DNA of 64,000 nucleotides from Rugamonas aquatica (GCF_009380215.1 NZ_WHUG01000019.1:36532-100531); one strand, 5' to 3'. Shown: positions 18,470 through 28,429, counted from the stretch's first letter. The notes: a model not told the origin generated them from the sequence alone. Translations and numbers: made by a program.

Positions 18470-19537
18470 TTATAGTGAAGCACCCGAAGGCGTTGTCGCG
18501 CCCACGGGCCGCCGGCGCAGGCTGGCGGAAATCTTGTCCCATAACGCAAGAGCTTCTGCATCCGATAAACTGGAGTTAATAGGCTTCCCCGGCTTGCCCA
18601 TACCAGTGTCAAGCTCCAAACTTAGACTGGGTAGGTAAACATCAGTCTTGTCTCCTCGTGATTGCCACATAAAACCATGCACCTTAGCTCCGTTGAGTTC
18701 ATCCACACGCTGAAGCACTTCCTCCCCAGGGATACCGTTTAACGAGCGCGCACCAATGCGCAGACGATGAAATTGCGATGCGTGTTCCTTCTGCACTTCG
18801 CTATCCGCATCTCGCTGAAGCAACGTCCGGCCGCCAGCAATCCCAGCGGATGTGCTTAAGGAAATTGCCAGATCTGGATGCTCCTTTATACCGAAGAAGA
18901 TGGATGCATGTTCATTCTCCTCAGCCGTCAGCGGATCACGAATGAAACCCCTATCAAAGCAAAAACCGGCCCCTTCCGGGATATGTGCATCGAGAACAGC
19001 ATGCAGCTGATGGAGTATTTTCTTCAGTTGGTCGATCTGAGTAGGACGCTTGAAATCTGCCTTAAATTCATAGCTGATGCCGTTTGACCTAACCAACGCG
19101 TCAATTGCGACAATCTCCGAAACGACTTCCTTACCAGCCCTCATAAGTGCAATCCATCTTCGATCAAACAAAAATATTTTCCCTTTGACGTCATCGTTTT
19201 TCACCTCCTGTACGACCTCAAGCGCCACTCCGCCGCGTTCGTTCCGGTGGGTTGCTAGCAAGTCTGCTTTTTGTTGAACCCGCAGACCAAAGTCGACATC
19301 AGTTTCTTGGATAGTTGAAATATCCCAACCAGCTAGCGAGGCTGGACGATAAGTGACCACTGCGTGCTCAGGAACATCCACGATAAACCGTCCGACACAT
19401 ACTGACTTCGTCGGCATTGATCCAATTCTTTCTTCCATTTTTTGTACCTTCCCTCGATGATTGACCCACAAGCTAGCCACCGCCGCGCACAGACCGAGCA
19501 TGGTGACGCAGGCGATTTTTACGTGGAGAGTTCTCAT
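18470..19537 (-). CDS. tli4: Tli4-family immunity protein for a type VI lipase effector
   Basis: This 355-residue protein has an N-terminal hydrophobic segment (about 8-26) that would export or anchor it in the periplasm. The body matches the Tli4 immunity pattern: GRFIVDVPEHAVVTYRP near 49, a central conserved alpha/beta region, and GAGFCFDRGFIRDPLTAEENEHASI near 199. Tli4 proteins block Tle4-type phospholipase effectors in the periplasm. The start ATG overlaps the stop of the lipase gene by 4 bases (ATGA), the standard effector-immunity arrangement. The specificity for this lipase is inferred. Confidence 0.82.
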   Translation of the reverse strand: MRTLHVKIACVTMLGLCAAVASLWVNHRGKVQKMEERIGSMPTKSVCVGRFIVDVPEHAVVTYRPASLAGWDISTIQETDVDFGLRVQQKADLLATHRNERGGVALEVVQEVKNDDVKGKIFLFDRRWIALMRAGKEVVSEIVAIDALVRSNGISYEFKADFKRPTQIDQLKKILHQLHAVLDAHIPEGAGFCFDRGFIRDPLTAEENEHASIFFGIKEHPDLAISLSTSAGIAGGRTLLQRDADSEVQKEHASQFHRLRIGARSLNGIPGEEVLQRVDELNGAKVHGFMWQSRGDKTDVYLPSLSLELDTGMGKPGKPINSSLSDAEALALWDKISASLRRRPVGATTPSGASL

Positions 19538-21177
19538 ATAACCTTCTGGAGAAGTTTTACGATGAGATGCTGAGTCAACGCCAACATGGCTTTGTTTTTG
19601 TATGCTCCCTGATGGTCATAGCCAACGGTCCGGAATGTGTGCAGAACTCTTCCCGTCGGTGCTTGACCCGAGCTAGTCGGCACAGTGCCGTCGCCAGCGG
19701 CATCCTGAACACCGGGTTCAAAAAACAGCATGGGGCCTTTGACTATAGAAACGTTTCGACCGCCGCCAAAAGTGTGACTAATGACAGTTCCGATTTGTAG
19801 ATGAGGAGGGGCAACTGCCTTGGAGGAAGCCGCGATCCATTGGTAACTGCCAAACGAGAGTTGCTGAGGGTCGGCGCAATAGAAGGCCGCTGTATTGGGA
19901 TGGTAATAAGTATCAAGTAGAGTGGTATGAAATTTCTCAGCTTGGCTAACTGAACCAACAACCTTCTCTTCTACGGCTCCTTTGAACTTCCCCGCAGGAT
20001 CAGCCAAGGCGAGATTAATAGCGCGATACCAGCATTCAAAGTCTTTATAGAATTTGTAAGGATTTCTATCAGGAAAATTGAGCTCTACTGAATATGGATC
20101 TTTGGGCAATTTTATCCGCGCAAAGAGCCAAGTCGGATGAAGATGCGTTGGTAGAAGTTCCAACGGGCCAGGGGAAAGAGCTAAGACGGGGGTCGTTTCG
20201 TCTGCGGTTGCCCCCGCGATTTCCGCGAATTTCTCCATAGCATACAACTCCAATTTCCCTTTGCCAGGGCTGCTAGATTCAGTTCCGCAAGCTAGGCGCC
20301 TGTAACATGCCGGTGCGCCCAACGCGGGCATTACTCCATGAACGATTCCAGCTATTTTCTCTGGTATTTTCCTTGCGCAAGCGCGGGCAACAATCCCACC
20401 CATGGAATGAGTGACTAACATCACTTTGGTGCACGGATGTTTTGTTCCTACCCAAGATGCTATGATCGACTCAATCCGCTCTTTTAAACGCGCAGCTGAC
20501 ATTTCGTTCGACTGCAACCAGTTATAGCCGAACGCGTACACAGGATAGTAGTAGCCTGCGATTTTTTTTAGCTCATCCACAGTTATGGCGGCCTCTATAC
20601 CACCCGAAGGCGCGCCCCAAGCTCCGCGATCAAAGTCATTTATATCCTCCCAAGCAGACTCCAGCTCAACGCTGTTCGATGAAACTTTGAGAGTGCTGTT
20701 AAGATTTTCCTCCAAAGTTGACAATAGACCACCGTAGCTATCGGAGTGAATTTCTCCCCATCCACGGACCCTGCAAGTGTCTTCACTAGAGCGCGCGGGA
20801 ATATCTGCGATATCTCCACTGGGGTCCACTTCCAGTGTGTCGGCGTCTAGAATCTTTTGGCGAACATCGGGTGTACGTTTGCTCCATTTACTCGCCTCGC
20901 TAAGCCCTGCTTTTTTTCCATTGGGTGGACGCCATGCTGCCTCACCAGGTTTCAGCTCCTGGTTCTTTGTTGCACCAGAAGTACGTGCCCTCAGATTGCT
21001 CCCCATGATGCCGGCTATAACAATTACTGGAATGATTTTGTTCGGCGGGACTGCGATGCTTGCTCTTGTGGTATTAGCCTTGGGCGAGAGGGCCGTGCGA
21101 GCTCGCAAATTTCCATCACTATCAATTGTTGTCACCGGCACTAGACGGGTCGGTTCAAGAATACCGTTCATAGCCAT
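19534..21177 (-). CDS. Type VI secretion lipase effector, Tle4-like (alpha/beta hydrolase)
   Basis: This 547-residue alpha/beta hydrolase starts at MAMNGILEPTRLVP, preceded by GGAGG. An upstream in-frame start at 21303 would overlap vgrG and lacks a site. The hydrolase core opens with IPVIVIAGIMGSNLRA (49-64, oxyanion region). The nucleophile elbow is VTHSMGGIVARA with Ser258, and C-terminal GDGTVP-like residues (AAGDGTVPTSSG) probably carry the catalytic Asp region. Fold, size and pairing with a Tli4-type gene point to a Tle4 phospholipase that attacks prey membranes from the periplasm. It follows vgrG directly. Confidence 0.8.
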   Translation of the reverse strand: MAMNGILEPTRLVPVTTIDSDGNLRARTALSPKANTTRASIAVPPNKIIPVIVIAGIMGSNLRARTSGATKNQELKPGEAAWRPPNGKKAGLSEASKWSKRTPDVRQKILDADTLEVDPSGDIADIPARSSEDTCRVRGWGEIHSDSYGGLLSTLEENLNSTLKVSSNSVELESAWEDINDFDRGAWGAPSGGIEAAITVDELKKIAGYYYPVYAFGYNWLQSNEMSAARLKERIESIIASWVGTKHPCTKVMLVTHSMGGIVARACARKIPEKIAGIVHGVMPALGAPACYRRLACGTESSSPGKGKLELYAMEKFAEIAGATADETTPVLALSPGPLELLPTHLHPTWLFARIKLPKDPYSVELNFPDRNPYKFYKDFECWYRAINLALADPAGKFKGAVEEKVVGSVSQAEKFHTTLLDTYYHPNTAAFYCADPQQLSFGSYQWIAASSKAVAPPHLQIGTVISHTFGGGRNVSIVKGPMLFFEPGVQDAAGDGTVPTSSGQAPTGRVLHTFRTVGYDHQGAYKNKAMLALTQHLIVKLLQKVI

Positions 21178-21193
21178 TAAATTTGCCTCCAAG

Positions 21194-23953
21194 TCATTTA
21201 ACGTCTTCGGGGAAAATCGTAACCTCGATATCTCCCATTTCCTTACCGGTCGCAAGGCTAGTCTTACCTTGCCCATCAGTGACACCGTCGATAGTGCTGC
21301 CATCTGGAAGGGTCAGCCGATAGCGGCGGCCGACAACCGGCTCACCGTTCTGAGAGTGGAACAGGATGACGCGCTCATCTGTTTCAATTTCGGTGCTGGG
21401 GAACTTGATCTCACCAACGTCGCCACCGCCACCTGTTGTGTGAACGAATTTTGAAGACTTGATCGTATGTGTACTTTTGCTCTGTTGAGTGATCTCACCA
21501 TTACCTAAATTAACTTGGGCCCCTTGAGCTGCAATTTTCACTTCTGGGGACATCAGCTCAATTCCCTTGCCTGCGCTGATTCTGATCCGACCAGTTGCAG
21601 TTAGATCGATATCTCCGTTGTGAGCCTGAACCAGCACATTGCCGCTGGCCGCTATTAGTTTCATTCCCAAGCCGTGAGCGAACATGCTTATGCTCTTCAG
21701 CGCTCGAACAAAAATATTCTTTCCAGCCGAAAGTTGGAGACATTGAGCACAGACCAAATCCAAGTTGGTCTGTGCTCCGATTGCGATATTCTTTTCGCTC
21801 CCCAGGAGCAGCCCATCAGGCGCACTGCCAGCAATAACTCCGAGCTTCGTTCCCGCATTCCAGCTTCGCACGCGAGAAATCAAGTCCGATAGTTGGGGAC
21901 TCACGTCTTCGTCAGAAGCGTGAGTTTTTGCGAGGGAAGCGAGTTGATCTGCGATGCTGTTCAGCAGTTCTGAGGTAGCGATCAATTCCGTTCTGGCCAA
22001 TTGGGCGCCAGAATCATCAAGCTTTGCTGTTAGCAAAATCCCGTTTCCGGCTCGGACCGATATGGATTCTGCAGTAACAAGTTCGGCACCTTCACCTCGG
22101 GTGGAGTCAGCACCTTTCTTACGGGTACCCGTAAGAAAACCTAAATTCAGTTGCGTGCCAGCGTGATCGCTTGATAATTGCGCATTAATTTTCCCCTTAG
22201 TATCATCCAACCGCAATTGGTTAGCCCGGCTGCCGTGAACTTCACGACTCTTGATTCCAGATAAGTAACGATTTTCCGGCAGATCGCCAGCGTTGTTTAG
22301 CGCAGGTGGCTGCGCTTGCTGATTGTAGAGTTGACCTACGATGATCGGTTTGTCCGGGTCGCCTCCCAGAAAATTGACCAACACTTCGGTGCCAATGCGT
22401 GGCAGGCCGATAGTGCCGCATTGTTGTAGGCTGCCAGGGCCGTTGCCGGCCCAGTTTGAGGCTACGCGTACCCAGGCGGAGTCGGTTTCCGTATCCGATG
22501 CACCTGCATTCGCGGCCTCTTCATGATCCACCGCGCGCGTGCCGGGGAAGCGGATCTTTACGCGGCCCATTTGGTCACAGTGGACTTCTTCACCCTCCGG
22601 TCCGACGACAATCGCACTTTGCATCAACGCCTGCGGCAGGTCTGTACGCGGATCGTAGGCCGGGACGATAACCACCCCACGCCGCACAGCAGTGAACTGG
22701 ATATGCATGCGCAGCGGTCCCGACGCTACCTTGTCCGCCACATCCCTCTGCATCTGCAACTCCTGCGCACCCTGCATCCAGCGGCTACGGGCGAACAGCC
22801 GTTCCACGCGCGCGGCCAGCGCCTTGGGCAGGTTGTTCTGCGCGTTCACCTGTAGGGCAGTGACCACAAAATCCCGCTCCTCTGCCGGATGCTCATCCAC
22901 CTCTGGATGCTCGGCAAGCGTGAAATACTCCCCCGCGCACAGGTCGCGTACGCTGCCTTCGCCGTGGAAGCATTTCGTCTCGTAATCGTGCCGCTGCATG
23001 CGCAGTTTGCCCAGGCGGCACAGGTCCTCATTGTCATCGCCCGCATGCGGCGCCAGGATCTGATAATCGTCCAGACTCGCTGCCAGATCGTTGCCGCTCA
23101 CGCCCTGGTCCACGCCACTGGTGGCATCCGCCATCATGAAGTCGCGGCCTTGTGAATTGCGATAGTCCCAGCTATGCCTCGTGACCACGCCCGGTTGCAG
23201 GCTGCGTACCGCGCTCCAGGATGTGATCGTATCGCGCTCCTCGGTCGCTGCATCGCGGTGATAGCGGATGGTGCCGGCGGCGTTCTGGCGCAGGCTGTCT
23301 GCGTTGTTGAACAACACCAGCGTGTGCATCGGATACTCTCCGCCTTCCGCGCGCACGTACCAGCCTATTCCCCTCCGCTTCAACAAGCGCCGGATGAACG
23401 CCGCATCCGATTCATTGTGCTGCATGGTGAATTCGCGCTTCGGATACTCGCGCTGGCTGAAGGCCTCGTCCACCTCGTGCTTGAAGCACACACCCAGGAT
23501 GGAACTTTTCTGTCTCCATTCATTCAAAATGCGCTGGACAATCTCCACCTCGTCCATGTTGCGGAATACTCGGGTGTTGATGCGCTTTTCCAGTATCGAC
23601 AACGCATCGCGCAGCACCAACTGGTAGCTGGCCAGGCCGCCGTCACTGTCGCCCGAGCTGGCCTCGGTGACGATGCCGCAGACGCTGCGCAAGTCTCCCC
23701 GATCCGTAACGAATTCCAGCGCTGCCGGCACGGCGATCAGCTCCTTCAACGGCAGGCTGGCATTGGACGACACGCACAGCACGCGATACTCAATCCCGCC
23801 GCACAAGGCCTCCGTTCCGAACACCCGCTGCGGCAGCAGCATGTCGTCGTTGACGCCGCCCGGCAAATCCAGCCGCAAACGCAAAGGCCGGTTGCTGGTG
23901 ACCAGTTCCTTGGCCAGGCCCATGAAGCTGAAGAAGTCATTATCGCTTTCCAC
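21194..23953 (-). CDS. vgrG: Type VI secretion tip protein VgrG with C-terminal extension
   Basis: This 919-residue VgrG starts at a GTG with GGAG upstream. The gp27-like region is N-terminal (FFSFMGLAKELVTSNRPLRLR; REFTMQHNESDAAFIRRLLKRRGIGWYV). The gp5 OB-fold lies near residues 470-550, with WAGNGPGSLQQCGTIGLPRI and LGGDPDKPIIVGQLYN. The DUF2345 beta-helix follows (about 640-830). The final ~80 residues, including GEPVVGRRYRLTLPDGSTIDG, form a transthyretin-like extension; such extensions recruit Tle lipases in enteroaggregative E. coli. The next gene downstream is a lipase, so this VgrG may carry it. Confidence 0.95.
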   Translation of the reverse strand: MESDNDFFSFMGLAKELVTSNRPLRLRLDLPGGVNDDMLLPQRVFGTEALCGGIEYRVLCVSSNASLPLKELIAVPAALEFVTDRGDLRSVCGIVTEASSGDSDGGLASYQLVLRDALSILEKRINTRVFRNMDEVEIVQRILNEWRQKSSILGVCFKHEVDEAFSQREYPKREFTMQHNESDAAFIRRLLKRRGIGWYVRAEGGEYPMHTLVLFNNADSLRQNAAGTIRYHRDAATEERDTITSWSAVRSLQPGVVTRHSWDYRNSQGRDFMMADATSGVDQGVSGNDLAASLDDYQILAPHAGDDNEDLCRLGKLRMQRHDYETKCFHGEGSVRDLCAGEYFTLAEHPEVDEHPAEERDFVVTALQVNAQNNLPKALAARVERLFARSRWMQGAQELQMQRDVADKVASGPLRMHIQFTAVRRGVVIVPAYDPRTDLPQALMQSAIVVGPEGEEVHCDQMGRVKIRFPGTRAVDHEEAANAGASDTETDSAWVRVASNWAGNGPGSLQQCGTIGLPRIGTEVLVNFLGGDPDKPIIVGQLYNQQAQPPALNNAGDLPENRYLSGIKSREVHGSRANQLRLDDTKGKINAQLSSDHAGTQLNLGFLTGTRKKGADSTRGEGAELVTAESISVRAGNGILLTAKLDDSGAQLARTELIATSELLNSIADQLASLAKTHASDEDVSPQLSDLISRVRSWNAGTKLGVIAGSAPDGLLLGSEKNIAIGAQTNLDLVCAQCLQLSAGKNIFVRALKSISMFAHGLGMKLIAASGNVLVQAHNGDIDLTATGRIRISAGKGIELMSPEVKIAAQGAQVNLGNGEITQQSKSTHTIKSSKFVHTTGGGGDVGEIKFPSTEIETDERVILFHSQNGEPVVGRRYRLTLPDGSTIDGVTDGQGKTSLATGKEMGDIEVTIFPEDVK

Positions 23954-23962
23954 AATCGCTCC

Positions 23963-24919
23963 TCAGGTATGCAACAGATACATCAGTTCTTCGCGGTCCT
24001 GCGGCTGCGGTCCATCGACCAAACATGTGTTGACGCCCAGCCTGCAACCACCATCCAGGCCCGGAGCGCGCACATCGTCCGCCCGCTGGATCAGGTACAC
24101 CTCATACGTCATGCCCACTCCGCAGTGCAGACCCAGCATCGATTCGAGCCGTAGAGCAGCGCAGCGGCCGGGCAGGAAGTCTTCATAGGCATCACGACCC
24201 AGCGGACCGATACGCAGGCGCACGCGTGCATCGCAGCTGTAGATGCGCTCCCCCAGCATCACGCCCGCGCCAAGGTCCACGTGCGCCTTGCCCAGCTGCG
24301 CCTGGTCCGCGTCTGTCAGCGGCAGCCACTGGCCGATCAACTGCTCCACGACAAAGCGCACGCTGAAGTACTCCGAATAGATCCCCGCAATCAGCGGCGC
24401 CGACACGCAGCGGCTCCTGATCTGCATCGCGTAACGCGCCAGGGTCTCGCGATCAACCGAACCATCTGGATGCGTACCGGACAGAGCAAGCAGCATCGCG
24501 AGAAAACCATCCTCGCCGGCCTGCGTCGCCATGCATTCCGGTCTATGCTTGGACCACGCCAGATAGAACATGCCCAGCGACCGGTGCGACAGCATGTCCA
24601 GGAACGCACGCGGGCCGCCGTCGTTGTGAGTCCGCTCGTAACGGTTGATACGCTCCGAGTAGTGCAGCGGCAGCACCCCATGGCTGCCCAGCAGTCCCAT
24701 GAAGGCGGGCGTGAGACGAATCACACCCTCTCCGTCGTCGCTGATGTTCTCGATCTGATTCGGCGGGAACGCCAGCGACAGCCGGTTGCGGTAGCGCAGC
24801 CGGCGCGGCGGCCGCGTCTGCTCAACCAGGCGCACCGCCTGGAAGAACTCGAAGCCCTGCGGCTCCGCCAGCAGTTCGCCGATCAGGCCAGCGTCAGCGC
24901 GCCGTTGCGAGGCAGGCAT
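23963..24919 (-). CDS. tssG: Type VI secretion baseplate subunit TssG
   Basis: This 318-residue protein is of the TssG (ImpH/VasB) family, with GFEFFQAVRLVEQ near residue 22, RLSLAFPPNQIE, then FMGLLGSHGVLPLHYSE. TssG forms the TssE-F-G-K wedge of the baseplate. The ATG has a GGAG site upstream and overlaps the tssF end by 37 bases. It is followed 10 bases later by the vgrG start. Confidence 0.95.
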   Translation of the reverse strand: MPASQRRADAGLIGELLAEPQGFEFFQAVRLVEQTRPPRRLRYRNRLSLAFPPNQIENISDDGEGVIRLTPAFMGLLGSHGVLPLHYSERINRYERTHNDGGPRAFLDMLSHRSLGMFYLAWSKHRPECMATQAGEDGFLAMLLALSGTHPDGSVDRETLARYAMQIRSRCVSAPLIAGIYSEYFSVRFVVEQLIGQWLPLTDADQAQLGKAHVDLGAGVMLGERIYSCDARVRLRIGPLGRDAYEDFLPGRCAALRLESMLGLHCGVGMTYEVYLIQRADDVRAPGLDGGCRLGVNTCLVDGPQPQDREELMYLLHT

Positions 24920-26721
24920 CGCAGCAACTCCTTTCCGCTGACATGGGACAACATGACCAGTTGCGTAAAACTATTCAAATGCACGTGCAGGCCGAACAGA
25001 TGATCGAGCAATTGCGCGAACGCGTGCAGGCCGGTACCCGCATAAGCCTCCTCGTCCAGCGACACCCGCACCTCCACGCCACGCAGATACGCACTGCCCC
25101 GCGCCTGCCGCACCCACGCGGTAGCCGGCTGGTGCGACAGCGCCATGATGCCGTCGATCTGCCGCTGCGAGACGGCGCTGTCCTGCTGCGCGTAAAGACG
25201 CAGCATGACGCTCAGCGCCGGCAAGCCCTCCTGCGTCAGCGAGCGGTGATTGAGCGCCAGTTGCGTGATCAGTCCCCATTGATTGCCGCCGCTCCCCTGC
25301 CGGTACGACTGCGTAGGCCGCCGAAGCATGCGGATCGGCAGGCTGCCGGCGGCCGCCTCGGTACTGAGATCGCCGGTGGCGCGGCCATATTCCAGGCCGT
25401 GCGGCAAGTTGCGGTTGGTGCAGGTGAGGCGCACCGAAGCCGTTCCCTCATCCAGCTTCAACGGCGAAAAATCGCGGTCCACCAGCGTGAGCGAATACTC
25501 GTGGCCCGCCGCCGCATCGGCCAGCTCCTCGTCGCGATGAGCAAGCCAGTAGTGCCCCTTGCGGCTGGCCTCCTCGCCGTGGCGCAGCGAATAATAGGGA
25601 AAGAATTCGGTGATCGAGCTGCCTTGCGGCGTCTTGCGCAGCAGCTGCACCGTGTCGATGCTGTAGATCTCGCAGGCGCTACCCGGCATTTCATCCGGCA
25701 TCAACGGGTAGCTGCTGCGGCGATGGTTCACGCGTATCGGCGTAGCCGACTGCGTGTACAGGTTGATGACCGGCGTACAGCCCAGCACCAGGTTGTCTTC
25801 CGACAGCGTGCGCAGGATGCGGGCGGACGGCGCATCGGGCCGCAAGTCGGACAAGGCAATACGCAACGTCAGGCGCGAACAACCGTCGGAAGCGGCAGCG
25901 AGCAACGCACGCAGGTCGATATCGAAAAAGTCGAACTTCTCCGGAAAGGCGAAGTACTCGCTCAACAGCCTGTAGGCGCTGTGCTCCGAAGGCGCAGCGG
26001 GCAGCAGGGCTTCTTCGGCGGCGAAACCGGCCGGTGCAATCGGCAAGCGATCCAGCATGCGCCACTGGCCGTCCGCCTCCACGCAGGCGCAGGCTGCGCG
26101 CATGAAGAGCGTATCGCGCAGATTGGCCCGCAGCGACGCCTCGCCGTCGATGAACACGCGCAGCGTGGGCAAGTCCAGCGCAGCCAATCCCCGCGCAGCA
26201 GCGGTACTTTCGATGGTGATGCAAATCGCCGACCCGGCCTCCCCTGGCAACGGCAAGGTCGATGGCGCCTGGATGTACGGCTCGAACCACGCAGCGCTGA
26301 TCGTCACCGGCGCCACCGTCACATCGTAGACTGTGCGGAAGCGGCATGTCACCGCGCTGCGCCCCAGCGACTTCATCGCCGTGCCACGCGGCAGCGTGGT
26401 GACGCTGCTGACTTCATTGGTCCTGGCGCCGCTGTAATCGATGCGGGCGATGGAGCAGGAAGGAATCGGCCGCAGATAATGCGGGTACAACATACCCAGC
26501 AGCGCTTCGGTGAAGTTGGAATAGCCGTCATCCAGCAGCTTGGCGACGCGGGCGTTGAGAAACGCCGAAGCCTGGATCAAGCGCTCGACGTGGGGATCGG
26601 CGCAGGTTTCACCGCTCATTTGCAAACTGCCTGCCAGCTTGGGGTAGCGACTTGCAAACTCGGCGCCAGTACGCCGCAGCATGCTCAATTCGCGTTCGAA
26701 GTAAGGCAGCAGTTTTTCCAT
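24883..26721 (-). CDS. tssF: Type VI secretion baseplate subunit TssF
   Basis: This 612-residue protein starts MEKLLPYFERELSMLRRTGAEF, the family N-terminus; a GTG at 26745 would add 8 residues. Other TssF (ImpG/VasA) signatures are FASRYPKLAGSL, DPHVERLIQASAFLNARV and LYPHYLRPIPS. TssF pairs with TssG in the baseplate wedge. Other T6SS core genes (tssB, tssC, tssE, tssJ-M) are not in this window, so this is either one end of a cluster or an isolated module. Confidence 0.95.
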   Translation of the reverse strand: MEKLLPYFERELSMLRRTGAEFASRYPKLAGSLQMSGETCADPHVERLIQASAFLNARVAKLLDDGYSNFTEALLGMLYPHYLRPIPSCSIARIDYSGARTNEVSSVTTLPRGTAMKSLGRSAVTCRFRTVYDVTVAPVTISAAWFEPYIQAPSTLPLPGEAGSAICITIESTAAARGLAALDLPTLRVFIDGEASLRANLRDTLFMRAACACVEADGQWRMLDRLPIAPAGFAAEEALLPAAPSEHSAYRLLSEYFAFPEKFDFFDIDLRALLAAASDGCSRLTLRIALSDLRPDAPSARILRTLSEDNLVLGCTPVINLYTQSATPIRVNHRRSSYPLMPDEMPGSACEIYSIDTVQLLRKTPQGSSITEFFPYYSLRHGEEASRKGHYWLAHRDEELADAAAGHEYSLTLVDRDFSPLKLDEGTASVRLTCTNRNLPHGLEYGRATGDLSTEAAAGSLPIRMLRRPTQSYRQGSGGNQWGLITQLALNHRSLTQEGLPALSVMLRLYAQQDSAVSQRQIDGIMALSHQPATAWVRQARGSAYLRGVEVRVSLDEEAYAGTGLHAFAQLLDHLFGLHVHLNSFTQLVMLSHVSGKELLRCLPRNGALTLA

Positions 26722-26828
26722 CGTGGCATCCGTGGCAAATTGCACGGTCCACAGAGATTTGTGGACCGCACAGGTTGCCGATCATGTCACGACAGCAGAC
26801 TCTCCAATTTGATCTTCAGCAACGCAAC

Positions 26829-27749
26829 CTACTTCGTCACCCGCTCCCAACCGGTACGTACCGCATCCTTGAACTTCTCCCAACTCGACTGCGCGTGCTT
26901 GCTCTCCCAGTTGCTGCGCAGTTCAGGCTCAACCTCTTCCCAAGGCTTATCCCTGTAACCCGGATTGCCGGCCATCGATTCGCCATAGCGGTACGCCGGA
27001 TCGAACTCCTGATAGGTGTTGCCGCCATAGGACATGGTCTTTTCCCAATGCGTGCGGAAGTACACGGCATCGTCGTCGGTGTCGTCGCCGCGCAGGATGT
27101 TCAGGCTGTCCTGGTTGGGCGCACCCGTCTCGCGCGGATAGATGCGCATGCCGCTGCGCTGCACCGTGCTCTGCTCCGAAATCGGCACGTTCACCGCAGG
27201 AACGGCCGGCGCCGCCGTCTCGCCGCGCTGCATCGAACCCGGCGTCAACAAGCCCTGCTCGGAGCGGGCGAAGTCCACCGCCTCCTCGCGCGGACGGATG
27301 CCATGCTGCACCGGCGCACTTTGCTGCGCGCCCAGCGCCGTCTGCGACGTGCCGGCGCCGCTGTGCAGCACCTCGGCGCCGGTCCAGCCGCTGGCGCGCC
27401 ACATGGTTTCATGTTCGTCGATGTCGATCGGATTGAAGTCGTCGACGATGTCCGCAGCGCGGTCGGCCGCTTCGAGGCCGTTGGTCTGGATGGTCAGCAC
27501 CACGTGGCCGCGGTTCAGCGCTTCCGCATAGATGTGGCGGTCAGCATGCTCGCGCCCCAGCAGGCCGCTGAACATCTGCTTGATGCCGCTGAGGATGGAC
27601 TCGTCGTCGTTGATGCGCGGCGTACCAGCCACGCTTCCGGAATCGGTCACGCTGATGCTCTCGGCGGCATAGCCGCTGTGGACCAATTCGTCCTTGGCTC
27701 GGTTGGCCTCGGCGCGGGTTTCAAATACGGCTGCCAATGTATGTGTCAT
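26829..27749 (-). CDS. Stress-protein-like (general stress protein 17M/YflT-type N-terminus) protein
   Basis: This 306-residue protein begins with a ferredoxin-like domain (MTHTLAAVFETRAEANRAKDELVHSGY..., about 1-100) of the heat-induced stress protein family, which occurs in bacteria of many groups. A Gln/Ala/Pro-rich linker follows. The C-terminal stretch (about 215-300) has repeated Tyr/Trp residues (EFDPAYRYGESMAGNPGYRDKPWEEVE). This C-terminal region resembles one that recurs in proteobacterial stress proteins, but I cannot name it. Function unknown. It stands alone, on the minus strand before tssF. Confidence 0.75.
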   Translation of the reverse strand: MTHTLAAVFETRAEANRAKDELVHSGYAAESISVTDSGSVAGTPRINDDESILSGIKQMFSGLLGREHADRHIYAEALNRGHVVLTIQTNGLEAADRAADIVDDFNPIDIDEHETMWRASGWTGAEVLHSGAGTSQTALGAQQSAPVQHGIRPREEAVDFARSEQGLLTPGSMQRGETAAPAVPAVNVPISEQSTVQRSGMRIYPRETGAPNQDSLNILRGDDTDDDAVYFRTHWEKTMSYGGNTYQEFDPAYRYGESMAGNPGYRDKPWEEVEPELRSNWESKHAQSSWEKFKDAVRTGWERVTK

Positions 27750-27868
27750 GATGGGCTCCTGGTTGAAGACGAGACAGAGTTCAATTCCAGTCTACGTTCT
27801 ATGCGGCGAGGGTAGCGCCCGTTTGCCAACAGGAAATCCGCAGACTGGGAAGGCAAGGATGCATCCGT

Positions 27869-28429
27869 TCAGCCAGCCAACAGCTGTTGCTGCAACGCCT
27901 GGTTGAAGGCGGGGATGTCATCCGGCTTGCGGCTGGTGATCAGCTGGCCGTCGACGATCACCTGCTCGTCGCTCCATTGCGCGCCGGCGTTGCGCAGGTC
28001 GGTCTGCAGGCTCGGCCAGCTGGTGACGCGCTTGCCTTTCACCAGGCCCGCGTTGATCAGCGTCCACGGGCCGTGGCAGATGGCGGCGATGGGCTTGTCC
28101 AGGCTGCCGAAGTCGCGGATGAAACCGATCGCTTCCTCGTGCAGGCGCAACTGGTCGGGGTTCGATACGCCGCCCGGCAACACCAGCGCGTCATAGTCGC
28201 CCGGCTTGGCATCGCGCACGTTCAGTTCCACGTCGAAGCGGTCGGCCGGATCGGCGTGGTTGAAGCCTTGCACCTGTTCGCCCTTGGCCTTGGTCGAGAT
28301 CAGCGTCACCTGCGCGCCGTGCTCTTCAAGGAAGCCGCGCGGGCCAGTGTATTCAACCTGCTCGACGCCGTCCGTCATCAGTATCGCGACGTGCTTGCCT
28401 TTTAATTGGGAATTGTCCTGGTTGGCCAT
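27869..28429 (-). CDS. PfpI/DJ-1 family protein (type 1 glutamine amidotransferase fold)
   Basis: This 186-residue protein starts MANQDNSQLKGKHVAILMTDGVEQVEY, with AGGAGG upstream. The family nucleophile motif AICHGPWTLINAG has Cys at about residue 117, and VLPGGVSNPDQLR gives the upstream loop. The family includes deglycases and proteases of the stress response; substrate unknown. Longer frames upstream (to 28621) lack a site. The gene is divergent from the 154-residue gene at 28554. Confidence 0.93.
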   Translation of the reverse strand: MANQDNSQLKGKHVAILMTDGVEQVEYTGPRGFLEEHGAQVTLISTKAKGEQVQGFNHADPADRFDVELNVRDAKPGDYDALVLPGGVSNPDQLRLHEEAIGFIRDFGSLDKPIAAICHGPWTLINAGLVKGKRVTSWPSLQTDLRNAGAQWSDEQVIVDGQLITSRKPDDIPAFNQALQQQLLAG

